A stretch of 64,000 nt of DNA from Sulfurospirillum_A sp029027265 (GTDB taxonomy: Bacteria > Campylobacterota > Campylobacteria > Campylobacterales > Sulfurospirillaceae): positions 1,736,001 to 1,800,000 of the forward strand of contig CP093061.1 in assembly GCA_029027265.1 (NCBI GenBank), written 5' to 3'. Made by a program: the position numbers and the translations under genes. This document shows, in pieces, positions 35,014 through 44,566 of this stretch. The notes beneath the pieces are model-generated. The model searched no databases. It had not been told where the DNA came from and worked only from the letters and a program-made list of their open reading frames with translations. How positions within the stretch are numbered: the first letter of the stretch is position 1; the number at the start of each line of letters is the position of its first letter.

Positions 35014-35831
35014 TTACTATCCTTTTCTAAAATAAATCCTCTATCTAAACCTGCTAAATCTTTATAAAAATGTGCCTTTAAATGACAATCTTTTAAATAA
35101 TTAGTTATTTTCTCTTTTTGGTCATATCCCATTTCACAAGCTAGGTATTTCACTTTTTTCTCTTCATATATATTTATAATTTTAAGAAGTATTTCATCAC
35201 CCATATTACCACCATACAAAGCTAAACTTGGTTCATATGAAAGTCCTACATGTAAAGGTTCATTATCTGCAATGTAAGGAGGATTTGATACTAACATATC
35301 AAAATTCTTTTCAGAAAAATTTTCACATAAATCACTATGAATAAACTCTATATCAACTGCATGTTTCTCTGTGTTTTTCTTTGCTACATGTAAAGCCTCT
35401 TCACTTATGTCTATAGCGGTAATAATCGCATCTGGAATTAGGTGTGCAAGCATAATAGAGATAATACCACTTCCTGTTCCTATTTCTACAATACGAGGTT
35501 TTTTTATGCCTTTACATGTAGAAACAACCAAATCAATAAGTATCTCCGTTTCTGGTCTTGGAATTAGCACATTGCTATCTACATAAAAATCTTTTCCATA
35601 AAAACTTGCAGTATTAGTGATGTATTCTATTGGTTCGTTATTTGCTCGTCTTTTTATGAGTTCAAAGTAGCCCTCTTCTTCAATCTTGTTATTATCATTA
35701 GTAATAATCCAAATTTGGTCTTTTTGTAGATAAAAAGCAAGTAAAATTCTAGCCTCTTTGTTTGGTATGTCACTAATCTTTTTTATACGTTTAGTAGCTT
35801 CTAATAGAGCATCTTTAACTAACATTAACAC
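35007..35831 (-). CDS. prmC: Release factor glutamine methyltransferase
   Basis: The 274-residue S-adenosylmethionine-dependent enzyme methylates the GGQ glutamine of RF1 and RF2. The N-terminal helical domain (1-90) is followed by the Rossmann domain: IVEIGTGSGIISIMLAHLIP near residue 115 (SAM loop), and the catalytic SNPPYIADNEPLHVG near residue 181. VLIPRPETEILIDL near residue 85 is also diagnostic. Start choice among closely spaced M/V codons (35831 or 35825) is uncertain. It overlaps the M48 protease by 17 bp. Three TACATGTA words occur in this gene. Confidence 0.93.
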   Translation of the reverse strand: MLMLVKDALLEATKRIKKISDIPNKEARILLAFYLQKDQIWIITNDNNKIEEEGYFELIKRRANNEPIEYITNTASFYGKDFYVDSNVLIPRPETEILIDLVVSTCKGIKKPRIVEIGTGSGIISIMLAHLIPDAIITAIDISEEALHVAKKNTEKHAVDIEFIHSDLCENFSEKNFDMLVSNPPYIADNEPLHVGLSYEPSLALYGGNMGDEILLKIINIYEEKKVKYLACEMGYDQKEKITNYLKDCHLKAHFYKDLAGLDRGFILEKDSKC

Positions 35832-37018
35832 CTAATTTTTCAAGTCTCTCAGTAAGAGCTGGATGCGTATGGTAAAAAGCAACTGTTAATGGGTGAGAAA
35901 GAGGGAAACTTTTATTTTCATCTGCAAGTTTCATCAATGCACTCGCAAGTGCTTCTTTACTTTCGCACTCACTTCCATACTCATCTGCTGCATACTCATT
36001 GTGACGGCTAAGTAGTCCAAAAAGTGGCATCATAAGAAATGATAAAACTGGAGAAAGTAACAAAAACAGTATAAGAATCATATGAGGGCTTTTATCTAAT
36101 CCAAATCCAGCAAATATGTTTTCAGGGATATTGCCAAAAAATGCAAACATAACAAATAACATTAAAGCACTTGCTCCTATGTTTTTGACTATATCACCAT
36201 GTTTAAAGTGACCAAGTTCATGTCCTAAAACTGCCAATAGCTCTTTTGTTTCAAGTTTTTTTTACTAAAGTATCAAACAATACTACTCTTTTTGACTTTC
36301 CAAGTCCACCAAAATAAGCATTTAGTCTTTTATCTCTTTTGCTTGCATCTATTTTGTAAACTCCACTACTCTTTAGTCCCGCTTTACTCATAAGGTTCTC
36401 TATAGCAGATTGTAACTCTTCATCATCTAGTGGTGAAAACTTGTTAAATATAGGAGCTATTAGCGTTGGATAAATCATATTTATAAAAAGAATTACAATA
36501 AAAACTGCACTAAAACCATATATCCACCAACTCTCAAAACTCACAATAATGAAAGCTAGTAACCAAATAAGAAGTGAACCAAATACCAAGAACATAACTG
36601 CTCCTTTTATCTGGTCAATCACATAAGTTTTAACATCTATGGTAGAAAAACCATATCTTTTGTCGAGGTTAAAAGTCTGATACAAATCAAAAGGTAGTCC
36701 TAAAACAAAGTTTACTGCTGAAAAAGCAAGTATAAAAACAATAGTATAAAGCATACTGTTATCCAAATTTATCACACTATCAAGAGCTTTAAAACCAAAA
36801 CCAATCCACGCAAAGAACATTAATAGATCATATAGTGAACTTACAATAGAGATTTTACTTGTCTCAATTTTATACTCACCAGCTTCTTTAAAGTTCTTTT
36901 TACTAAGAATTATCGCTTTACCATCTTTTTTACTTGCTACAAACTTCGCTTCCATCACACTTATATAGATTTTTGCAATAGTATATAACGTATATATAAT
37001 TAACATAACTTCAAACAT
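35815..37018 (-). pseudogene. M48-family zinc metalloprotease (Ste24-like), one-base frameshift
   Basis: Two frames make one protein of about 400 residues. The first (255 residues) holds the N-terminal membrane helices, SSGVYKIDASKRDKRLNAYF and GLGKSKRVVLFDTLVKK. The second supplies LETKELLAVLGHELGHFKHG with the zinc HExxH, two more helices and EYAADEYG, the third ligand. They are joined if the run of eight As (near 36264-36271) is shortened to seven. The family is CAAX-protease-like and acts in membrane protein quality control. As written, the first product stops before the active site. Real inactivation, slippage and read error remain possible. Confidence 0.88.
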
Positions 37019-37042
37019 TTAATAACCTTGTTTTTGGGGGAA

Positions 37043-38332
37043 TTATACCAAATTTATCTGAAGTTGCGGTTTATCTATGTAAAAACCTTGAGAATAATCT
37101 ATGCCCATTTGTTTTACAACTGATAACACTGTACTTGAATGCACATACTCAGCTACCGTTTCAATACCTAATTTTTTTGCAAAACTTACTATTGTTTCTA
37201 CTACTATTTGTGCATTTTTATCTGTATCAAGCTCTATAATCAAACTTCCATCTATTTTTATAAAATCAGGACTCAGCTTTGTCATGTAAGAAAAGTTTGA
37301 AAATCCACTTCCAAAATCATCAATTGCAACTTTTGCACCAAATCTTTTAATCTCATTGAAAAAATGGATAACTTTTTTAAAATCTTTTACTTTTTCAGAC
37401 TCTAAAAGCTCAAATGTTACCCTATGTCCAACCTGAGATACTTTTAATTTATCTATAATAAACTTATTGATTTCAGTGTTTACAATATCTTCAAAAGAGA
37501 GGTTTATACTAAACTCTAAATTATTGTTACTAAAAGCTATAAATGTTTTTCTTATAATTTCTTTTGTAACTTTATCATATACTTTTATTTTTTTAGATAC
37601 TGGAATAAACATGTCTGGATGATAAACAATACCATCTTCATCAATAAGCCTTGAAAGAGCTTCATACTTAACTATTTTACCTGTAATATTATCAATAATT
37701 GGTTGAAAATATGGAATTAAACCTCCATTATTTAGTGCTTTTCTTATTTTTGTTGCAAATTTAATATTGTTTTCATACTCATTACCTGTTTGCATACTAT
37801 CTTCATAAATCCAAAACTTTAAACCCTCTTCTTTTGCATACTTTAAAGCCATATTTACTTTGGAAAATATGTTTTCATTTGAACTACTTGCACTACTAGA
37901 GAGTGTTGCATCAACAAATATCTCAGTATGAGCACAAACAAATTTAAGATGAGATATTTGTCTTGAAAGATTATGCAGATATACTTTTAACTCATAAAAG
38001 CTCAATTTTTTATCAAGAACTATTGCAAACTCATCACTAGCGATACGATACACAGGTATCTCTTTAAAAAATGTTTTAAGTTTAGTAGCGACAGATTCAA
38101 GAATAAAATCTCCAACTATAAAACCATAAAAATCATTTAAAATCTTAAAATTATTAATATTAAGTACTATAAGAGTAAAATTATCATTTTCTTCTAGGTC
38201 ACTACGAAGCTTGTATAGGTTGGGTAGAGAGCATAGGTAGTCTACGTAAAACTGTTCTATAAGCTTTTTTCTTGCATTTTCTAATTCTTTTTTTAATTCT
38301 TCTATGTTTTCATGGTTATTCATAATATGCAT
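37043..38332 (-). CDS. EAL c-di-GMP phosphodiesterase with degenerate GGDEF domain
   Basis: The 429-residue soluble protein has an N-terminal coiled segment (8-28). A GGDEF-type domain (about 30-180) has the signature changed to IASDEF, so cyclase activity is unlikely. A complete EAL domain follows (about 195-425): YEALSRLID, INLSFEDIVN, FELLESE, AIDDFGSGFSNFSYM, FIKIDGSLI, TVAEYVHS and GIDYSQGFYIDKP. All expected metal and catalytic acids appear to be present, so it should hydrolyse c-di-GMP. There is no sensor domain, so partner proteins may control it. It is divergent from the ABC-F gene. Confidence 0.9.
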   Translation of the reverse strand: MHIMNNHENIEELKKELENARKKLIEQFYVDYLCSLPNLYKLRSDLEENDNFTLIVLNINNFKILNDFYGFIVGDFILESVATKLKTFFKEIPVYRIASDEFAIVLDKKLSFYELKVYLHNLSRQISHLKFVCAHTEIFVDATLSSSASSSNENIFSKVNMALKYAKEEGLKFWIYEDSMQTGNEYENNIKFATKIRKALNNGGLIPYFQPIIDNITGKIVKYEALSRLIDEDGIVYHPDMFIPVSKKIKVYDKVTKEIIRKTFIAFSNNNLEFSINLSFEDIVNTEINKFIIDKLKVSQVGHRVTFELLESEKVKDFKKVIHFFNEIKRFGAKVAIDDFGSGFSNFSYMTKLSPDFIKIDGSLIIELDTDKNAQIVVETIVSFAKKLGIETVAEYVHSSTVLSVVKQMGIDYSQGFYIDKPQLQINLV

Positions 38333-38382
38333 TCTAGCTAATTTTTGTTAAAATTAGCCTATATATAAATAATGGAGAAATT

Positions 38383-40317
38383 TTGGCATTATTAGATTTA
38401 CTTGAAGTTAGCAAAACATACGAGTCACAACAGATACTGAAAAAGATTGATTTTTTTGTAGAAAAAGGTGATAGAATCTGTATCATTGGTAAAAATGGTG
38501 GTGGGAAATCTACACTAATGAAAATCGTAAATGGTACATTAGATTTTGAAGATGGAAGACGTATAGTACGAAAAAATATTAAAGTGGAAATGCTAAATCA
38601 AGCTCCCATTTTTGAAAAAGACATAAGTGTAAAAGAGGCTATTGAAGAAGAATTGAGCGAGCTTAAAAATGCAAAAATAGAGTATGATAAAATACTTCTA
38701 AAACTTGAAAATGACTTTGAAAATAGTGAACTTCTTAAAAAACAAGAACAACTTACAAATTTTTTAGATTCACACAATGCTTGGAATCTTGACGATAAAA
38801 TACAAAGAGTTTTACAACAATTTCAACTCAAAGAATATGAAAATAGACCTGTAACTATGCTAAGTGGTGGTGAACAAAGAAGAGTGACTCTAGCAGGTCT
38901 TATTCTGAAAAAACCAGATATTTTATTACTAGACGAACCTACTAACCACCTTGATGTTTATATGGTTGAGTTTTTAGAAGGGATGCTGTTAAAAGAAAAA
39001 TTCACTCTTGTTTTTATATCTCATGATAGATATTTTATAGACAATATTGCAACTAAAACTGTGGAAATAAACGATTGTGAACTGCGCACTTTTAAAGGTG
39101 GTTACAAAGATTATTTAGGTGCGAAAGAGGCTTTAATGATGAGCCTAGCGAAGACTCATGATACACTTCTTAAACATTTAAAAAGTGAAGAGGAATGGCT
39201 AAGACGTGGTGTAAAAGCGAGACTAAAAAGAAATGAAGGAAGAAAACAAAGAGTCTTTGAACTAAGAGAAAATGCGAAAAAAAACCCTTCTTTGATTTAC
39301 AATATGAAACTAGAGCTGGAACGAGAACAGAAAAACTTCAACCAAGACAAATCAATAAATAGACAGAAAATGCTCTTTGAAATGTATGATATACATAAAA
39401 AACTAGGAACTAAAGAATTAATAACATTATTTTCAGGACGTGTTCTACAAAATGATAGGATAGCCATAGTTGGGAAAAATGGTGCAGGAAAATCTACTCT
39501 TCTTAAAATATTTCTAGAAGAGTTAAAAGTAGATAGTGGTTCATTTAAAAAAGGTGAATTCAAAATAGGTTACTTTGACCAACAACGAACTTCACTAGAT
39601 GAGAATAAAAATATTACTGAAATTTTTTGTCCAAATGGTGGCGATAGAGTAGATGTTCGTGGACGAAATATGCACGTTTTTGGATACCTTAAAAACTTCT
39701 TATTTCCTAAAGAGTACCTAAATAAAAAAGTGAAACTTCTAAGTGGTGGAGAAAAAAATAGAGTGGCACTTGCACTTTTATTTACAAAAGAGATAGACTG
39801 CCTCATCCTAGATGAGCCGACAAACGACTTAGATATCCCAACCATAAATATACTTGAAGAGTACATACAGAGTTTTCAAGGAGCTGTTGTATTTGTAAGC
39901 CACGATAGATACTTTGTTGATAAGATTGCACAGAAACTATATATTTTTAAAGGTGACGGAAAAATTGAGGAGAGCTATCAAACATATAGTGAATATCTAG
40001 AGATTGAAAAAGAGCTAAAAGAACTTGATTCATTTACATGTAAAGAAGGAAAATCTAAAACAAAAGTAATTACAAATAGAACTGTAAAACTAAGTTATAA
40101 AGAGAAACAAGCGTATGCGACTCTTCCAATTGAGATTGAAAAACTTGAAACTAATATTGCAGAACTTCAAAAGTGTTTACAAAACCCTGAATGTTATCAA
40201 AAAATTGGATTAAGTGAATTGAGTAAACAACTTGAAGAAAAAGAGACTGAGCTTGAGTCTCTTATAGAAATATTTTTTGAATTAGAAGAAAAGGTAGATC
40301 TAATCTCTACACTTTAA
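38383..40317 (+). CDS. ABC-F family ATPase (Uup-like)
   Basis: This 644-residue protein has two ABC domains on one chain and no membrane segment. Domain 1 has IIGKNGGGKSTL near residue 36, LSGGEQRRV near residue 163 and LLLDEPTNHLD near residue 185. Domain 2 has IVGKNGAGKSTL near residue 363, LSGGEKNRV near residue 450 and LILDEPTNDLD near residue 470. A charged inter-domain linker and a C-terminal coiled coil (from about 565) resemble Uup. ABC-F proteins act on ribosomes. Start is TTG at 38383 with GGAG upstream. Its end overlaps the convergent chemoreceptor by 11 bp. Confidence 0.9.
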   Translation: MALLDLLEVSKTYESQQILKKIDFFVEKGDRICIIGKNGGGKSTLMKIVNGTLDFEDGRRIVRKNIKVEMLNQAPIFEKDISVKEAIEEELSELKNAKIEYDKILLKLENDFENSELLKKQEQLTNFLDSHNAWNLDDKIQRVLQQFQLKEYENRPVTMLSGGEQRRVTLAGLILKKPDILLLDEPTNHLDVYMVEFLEGMLLKEKFTLVFISHDRYFIDNIATKTVEINDCELRTFKGGYKDYLGAKEALMMSLAKTHDTLLKHLKSEEEWLRRGVKARLKRNEGRKQRVFELRENAKKNPSLIYNMKLELEREQKNFNQDKSINRQKMLFEMYDIHKKLGTKELITLFSGRVLQNDRIAIVGKNGAGKSTLLKIFLEELKVDSGSFKKGEFKIGYFDQQRTSLDENKNITEIFCPNGGDRVDVRGRNMHVFGYLKNFLFPKEYLNKKVKLLSGGEKNRVALALLFTKEIDCLILDEPTNDLDIPTINILEEYIQSFQGAVVFVSHDRYFVDKIAQKLYIFKGDGKIEESYQTYSEYLEIEKELKELDSFTCKEGKSKTKVITNRTVKLSYKEKQAYATLPIEIEKLETNIAELQKCLQNPECYQKIGLSELSKQLEEKETELESLIEIFFELEEKVDLISTL

Positions 40318-41899
40318 ACGTAGAGAGAGTTTTATCTAAATCTGAAGCTATATTTGTCATCTCTTCAGAGATTTTAGCTAACTCTTTGGCTATCTTTTCA
40401 TTATCACTTGAAGTATTAATTGTTTTATTCATATGCTCCATCATGCTCTTTGTAAGATAAGAAATTTCAACAATTTTTTTTGATGCTTCTTTTGAAATCT
40501 CTATTGATTCTGCTGTTTTCTCTTTTGTCTTTTCAGCTTCATCTCTTACCTCTTCAGCACTACTAGAAACATCTCTCATAGCAACTGCATTGACCTCCAT
40601 AGAACTACTTAGCTGAGTCACTCCTTGAACTATGACATTTATCGTCGCATCTATTTCTGCTAATGATTTTTGTGTACGCTCTGCTAGTTTTCTTACTTCA
40701 TCAGCAACAACTGCAAAACCACGCCCATGCTCACCTGCACGAGCCGCTTCAATAGCAGCATTTAGCGCGAGTAAATTTGTTTGGTCTGCAATATCTTTTA
40801 TCATCTCAAGCACGCCTTTTATCTGCTCTGTTTGAGTTACTACAGAGCTTATTTGACTTGCCATCTCTTGTTCATTTTGGCTTGAAGCTAAAATTTTCTC
40901 AACAACTGTATTAAGTGAGTTACTCATGTTTTCTAATATTTTAAATGATTCCATATTATCTTCTGCCGTATTTATAGCTAACTCTTCTGTAATATCAAGG
41001 TTTGATTTTACCTCTTGCATAATTGTAAAAGTCTCATTTACACTTTTTATTTGTATTTTCGCACTCTGGGCTATATTTTCAACATTCAAACTTAGTCTAT
41101 CATCAGTTATTTTTACGCCATGTCCTAAATCCTTTGAAGAAATTATCAAAGATTGAATTTTTTCTATAAATTTATTTATAAATTCCCCAACTTCTCCTAT
41201 TTCGTCTTTACTTGTTACAACAACTCTTGAAGTTAAATCACCTTCACCACCTGCCAAATCTTCAACTCTGTCTTTTAAAATTTTTATAGGATCCCCCACA
41301 ACTTTTTTAAGCACCAACATAACAATCAAAGATGTAATAACCAACGAAATCATAAAAATTACAAAAATTTTATAACTACTAGATTGTATAGTGCTATCTA
41401 TCTCTTCAAATGAGTAAGTCATATCCATAACACCAAGTACATCTTTTTCTTTATTCGTTGCATGGCACATCAAACAATCTTTAGTTGCGATCAAAGGTCT
41501 AAGCAATCTTAATCTATGCCCTTTATCATCATCTAAAATAATAGTTTGTATTTTTGGATTTTTTAGTAAATTTATAATGAGCTCTTCACTGCTTGGTTTA
41601 GCATTCATCCCAAATGTATCTATAACTGACTGTGATTTATGAATTTTCAATTCTGTTATTCCATCCATGGCAGCGGCATCATCAAGTGATTTTTTAATCA
41701 TAGCTGGGTCACCAAGATTCATAGCAGCTCTTACTGTTTGAAAAACAGACTGGCTAAAAGTATTTAAACTTCTTTGACTCTGTTCAAAAGAAAATTTTTG
41801 AAATTCATTGACTATTACAAACTGAAGGATTATAAAGCTTACTAGTAAAACAGGGATAAGAGTAAAAGCAATCTTTAGACCTATACTTTTTTTTATCAT
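40307..41899 (-). CDS. Methyl-accepting chemotaxis protein with periplasmic c-type haem motif
   Basis: The 530-residue receptor has a membrane helix at 9-30, a periplasmic domain to about 172, and a second helix at 173-197. A HAMP domain (about 198-255) and a cytoplasmic signalling domain follow; its hairpin reads DQTNLLALNAAIEAARAGEHG near residue 367 and onward. The periplasmic domain carries CLMCH (Cys142, Cys145, His146), the covalent haem-c attachment motif. It likely senses redox state, oxygen or NO through haem. It lacks a CheR-binding pentapeptide. Haem attachment is inferred from the motif and topology. Confidence 0.9.
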   Translation of the reverse strand: MIKKSIGLKIAFTLIPVLLVSFIILQFVIVNEFQKFSFEQSQRSLNTFSQSVFQTVRAAMNLGDPAMIKKSLDDAAAMDGITELKIHKSQSVIDTFGMNAKPSSEELIINLLKNPKIQTIILDDDKGHRLRLLRPLIATKDCLMCHATNKEKDVLGVMDMTYSFEEIDSTIQSSSYKIFVIFMISLVITSLIVMLVLKKVVGDPIKILKDRVEDLAGGEGDLTSRVVVTSKDEIGEVGEFINKFIEKIQSLIISSKDLGHGVKITDDRLSLNVENIAQSAKIQIKSVNETFTIMQEVKSNLDITEELAINTAEDNMESFKILENMSNSLNTVVEKILASSQNEQEMASQISSVVTQTEQIKGVLEMIKDIADQTNLLALNAAIEAARAGEHGRGFAVVADEVRKLAERTQKSLAEIDATINVIVQGVTQLSSSMEVNAVAMRDVSSSAEEVRDEAEKTKEKTAESIEISKEASKKIVEISYLTKSMMEHMNKTINTSSDNEKIAKELAKISEEMTNIASDLDKTLSTFKV

Positions 41900-42075
41900 T
41901 ATATAGCCTTTTTAATATTTAATGTCTGGATAAGGTTCACATTATCACTTAATTTTCTTCTATATTTATTACAAATAATTTTATATTATACCTTTTTATT
42001 TATTCTACTACAAATTAAAACATAAATTAGTAGCAAATCAATACCTTTTCTTTTTTGAACAATAACATTTGTGAA

Positions 42076-42095
42076 ATATCATATCATATCATATC
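42076..42095. repeat. Short tandem repeat, ATATC x4
   Basis: Four exact ATATC units lie in the 235-bp gap between the chemoreceptor start and the purH stop. The gap otherwise shows only AT-rich sequence that presumably includes the receptor promoter. Confidence 0.7.
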
Positions 42096-42134
42096 ATTAA
42101 GTGTTATAAGATTTCCTATGACTTATATCATTTT

Positions 42135-43667
42135 TTAATGTAAAAAGTGTCTTATCCCTGTAAAATAAAGTGCTATTCCATGTTCATTTGCAGCATCTAT
42201 AACTTCATTATCTCTTATACTTCCACCTGGTTCTATTATAGATTTTACACCAGCCTTGGCTGCAGCATCAATGGAATCTCTAAATGGGAAAAATGCTTCA
42301 CTAGCCATTGAACAACCTTTTAAGTCTATGCCCATATCTTCTGCTTTTCTTAAAGCTGACTTTGCAGCATCAACGCGACTTGTCATACCCATACCAATGG
42401 CTACCATTGCTGAATCTTTAACATACACAACACAGTTTGACTTTGTAAGAGCAGCTACTTTTACAGCAATTGCAAGATCACTCATCTCTTTATCATTTGC
42501 TTTTTTTGTAGTCTTACATGTAGAGCCACTTACTTCATCATCTTCTACTTTATCGCTATTTTGGTAAACAAATCCACCATCAACATGTTTAAAGTCATAC
42601 TCATCACCATTTAGCACTAAATATTTACTCTCTTGAGTGAAAATTTTGATTCTCTTTTTCTTCTCAAACACTGCTAACGCTTTTTCATCTACATTAGCTG
42701 CAATTATTACTTCTACAAAAATCTCATTTATTTTATTCGCTAAAGTAAAATCAAGAGTTCCATTAATGGCTACTACACCACCAAATGCAGAAACTGGATC
42801 ACATTTAAGTGCTTTTTCATAAGAGTCCAAAACATTTTTACCCATAGCAAAACCACAAGGATTTGCGTGTTTTATAATTGAAACTGCGGGAGCCTCTCCA
42901 AATGAAGCTGCAATTTTTATTGCTCCATTGATGTCATTCATGTTATTAAAACTTGCTTCACCTTTTAAAGTTTTAAAGTTATTTGAAAAGAAGTAATCAA
43001 ACTCATATAATGCACCTTGTTGATGTGGGTTTTCTCCATATCTTGTATCAAATGCTTTTTCCCCTACTATGAACTGTTTTTGTCCAAAACCACCATTAAA
43101 TCTCTTGTTCATATAGTTTGCAATCATACTGTCATATGCTGCTGTATGCTCATAAGCTTTTATCATAAAGTCACGTCTAAACTCTACTGTGTTTTTATCG
43201 TTTTTAATAGCATCAATAACTACATCAAAATCAGTAACATCAGTAACTATCACTACGCTATTAAAATTCTTCGCAGCACTTCTTACCATAGCTGGTCCAC
43301 CAATGTCAATGTTCTCTATAATCTCATCGAAATCATCAGTTTTAGCAATAGTTTCTTTAAAAGGATAAAGATTTACACAAACTAAATCAATCCCCTCAAC
43401 TCCTAGCTCTTTGGCTTGTGCTATATGAGACTCTTTATCGCGACGATACAAAATTCCACCATGAACATAAGGGTTTAAAGTTTTAACACGCCCTTCAAAA
43501 CACTCAGGAAATTTAGTAACTTCATCAATTTCAATAGCTTTTACACCTTCACTTTTCAAAAGTTTAAAAGTACCACCAGTTGAAATAATCTCATACCCTA
43601 AAGACTCTAAATCTTTAGCAAACTCTACTACACCTGTCTTATCACTTACGCTGATTAATGCTCTCAA
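42135..43667 (-). CDS. purH: Bifunctional AICAR transformylase / IMP cyclohydrolase
   Basis: The 510-residue enzyme catalyses the last two steps of IMP synthesis. The N-terminal IMP cyclohydrolase (MGS fold) starts RALISVSDKTGVVEFAKDL and has STGGTFKLL near residue 33. The transformylase domain (from about 195) has RYGENPHQQGALYEF near residue 210, the catalytic KHANPCGFA near residue 265, and GMTSRVDAAKSALRKA near residue 427. The C-terminus NEHGIALYFTGIRHFLH is characteristic. Length is near the usual 510-530. It appears to be a single-gene unit. Confidence 0.96.
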   Translation of the reverse strand: MRALISVSDKTGVVEFAKDLESLGYEIISTGGTFKLLKSEGVKAIEIDEVTKFPECFEGRVKTLNPYVHGGILYRRDKESHIAQAKELGVEGIDLVCVNLYPFKETIAKTDDFDEIIENIDIGGPAMVRSAAKNFNSVVIVTDVTDFDVVIDAIKNDKNTVEFRRDFMIKAYEHTAAYDSMIANYMNKRFNGGFGQKQFIVGEKAFDTRYGENPHQQGALYEFDYFFSNNFKTLKGEASFNNMNDINGAIKIAASFGEAPAVSIIKHANPCGFAMGKNVLDSYEKALKCDPVSAFGGVVAINGTLDFTLANKINEIFVEVIIAANVDEKALAVFEKKKRIKIFTQESKYLVLNGDEYDFKHVDGGFVYQNSDKVEDDEVSGSTCKTTKKANDKEMSDLAIAVKVAALTKSNCVVYVKDSAMVAIGMGMTSRVDAAKSALRKAEDMGIDLKGCSMASEAFFPFRDSIDAAAKAGVKSIIEPGGSIRDNEVIDAANEHGIALYFTGIRHFLH

Positions 43668-43736
43668 TTCTTACCCTTACATACATATATATCTTATGAG
43701 TATACTAAATTTTTCTTTACATAATTATTAGATTTA

Positions 43737-43848
43737 TATAATGGTATGAATATTTAAGACATAAATTCAGCAAAGTTAATTTCTAATAAATAAGATATTA
43801 TAAAATTAATCATGCTGAAAAGTTGTCTTGATTTTTCAGTCCATTATA
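43737..43848. mobile_element. 112-bp MITE derived from the IS3 element
   Basis: The ends form an imperfect inverted repeat of about 24 bp: TATAATGGTATGAATATTTA with AAGAC on the left, and TATAATGGACTGAAAAATCA with AAGAC when the right end is read backwards. Both resemble the ends of the IS3 element at 49934-51265 and the IS3 relic at 18962. The 60-bp interior has no coding capacity, so it could move only with help from the full element. Confidence 0.7.
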
Positions 43849-43884
43849 AAACTTAATTTAAAGTTTAATATGAGGCAACTCTAT

Positions 43885-44465
43885 TTAATCAAACCAAATT
43901 AGTTCCCAACTACTTTCTTTAACATCAATATTGGGACACTCAAATTCCGTCATCCAATCATTCCAATCAGTACTAAGTTTTTTGTTTTTATTCAATTCCT
44001 TAATACTGTTTGCTGATGATTTTTTTATATTACTTATATCTAAATTATATTCTGAAAGCCACATTTTTATGTTACCTATTTCTATTTGTAAAGCGGAAGT
44101 ATCAGGGGCAAAAGTACCTAAAATAAAATTTGGTTCATTAATTTTATATCTTCCAGTTAAATGGAAAGGTTTTGATTCTATTTTAATAAGTTCCCAGCCT
44201 TGATAATATTGACCAGAATATTTTTTAAGCATTCATCTTCTTCGTCTGAACATAAATACAGATAATGTTCTCCTTTTGGGAAATTCATTGATGAATATTT
44301 ATATCTCGCTTTTGAGTCATCTATAATGTATAGTTTTATATTGTCTTTAAATTCAAAAATTAATTCTTTTGATACACAATTTTCATAATCAGTTACTATT
44401 CTATATGTACAACCTTGTAGATTTAAAATTAAAAATATTATGAATATATATTTTAAAATTATCAA
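43885..44465 (-). pseudogene. Putative lipoprotein, probably one gene split at an A-run
   Basis: The upstream frame (start 44465) opens with a lipoprotein signal, FIIFLILNLQGCTYR, with Cys near residue 19. It continues to CSDEEDECLKNILV and ends after 95 residues. The second frame overlaps it and gives LKKYSGQYYQGWELIKIESK to WELIWFD, 115 residues with no signal of its own. Adding one A to the AAAAAA run near 44225-44230 would fuse them into one lipoprotein of about 185 residues. I do not recognise the family. It lies between a MITE and an IS element, with purH beyond. Confidence 0.55.
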
Positions 44466-44566
44466 TTCTATTCCTTAATATAACAAAGTATTTATTTATT
44501 CAACAAACATTATATGGAGTGGTAACTTAAATACATATTATTACTCTACCGATAAAATACACAACT

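Noticed and set aside
42076..42095. ATATC repeats as a CRISPR or phase-variation tract
   Set aside because: There are only four 5-bp units, with no spacers, and they are not inside a coding frame or a clear promoter.
43737..43848. Integron or tRNA-type structure in the purH-lipoprotein gap
   Set aside because: The end sequences match the IS3 termini, which explains the inverted repeat better.
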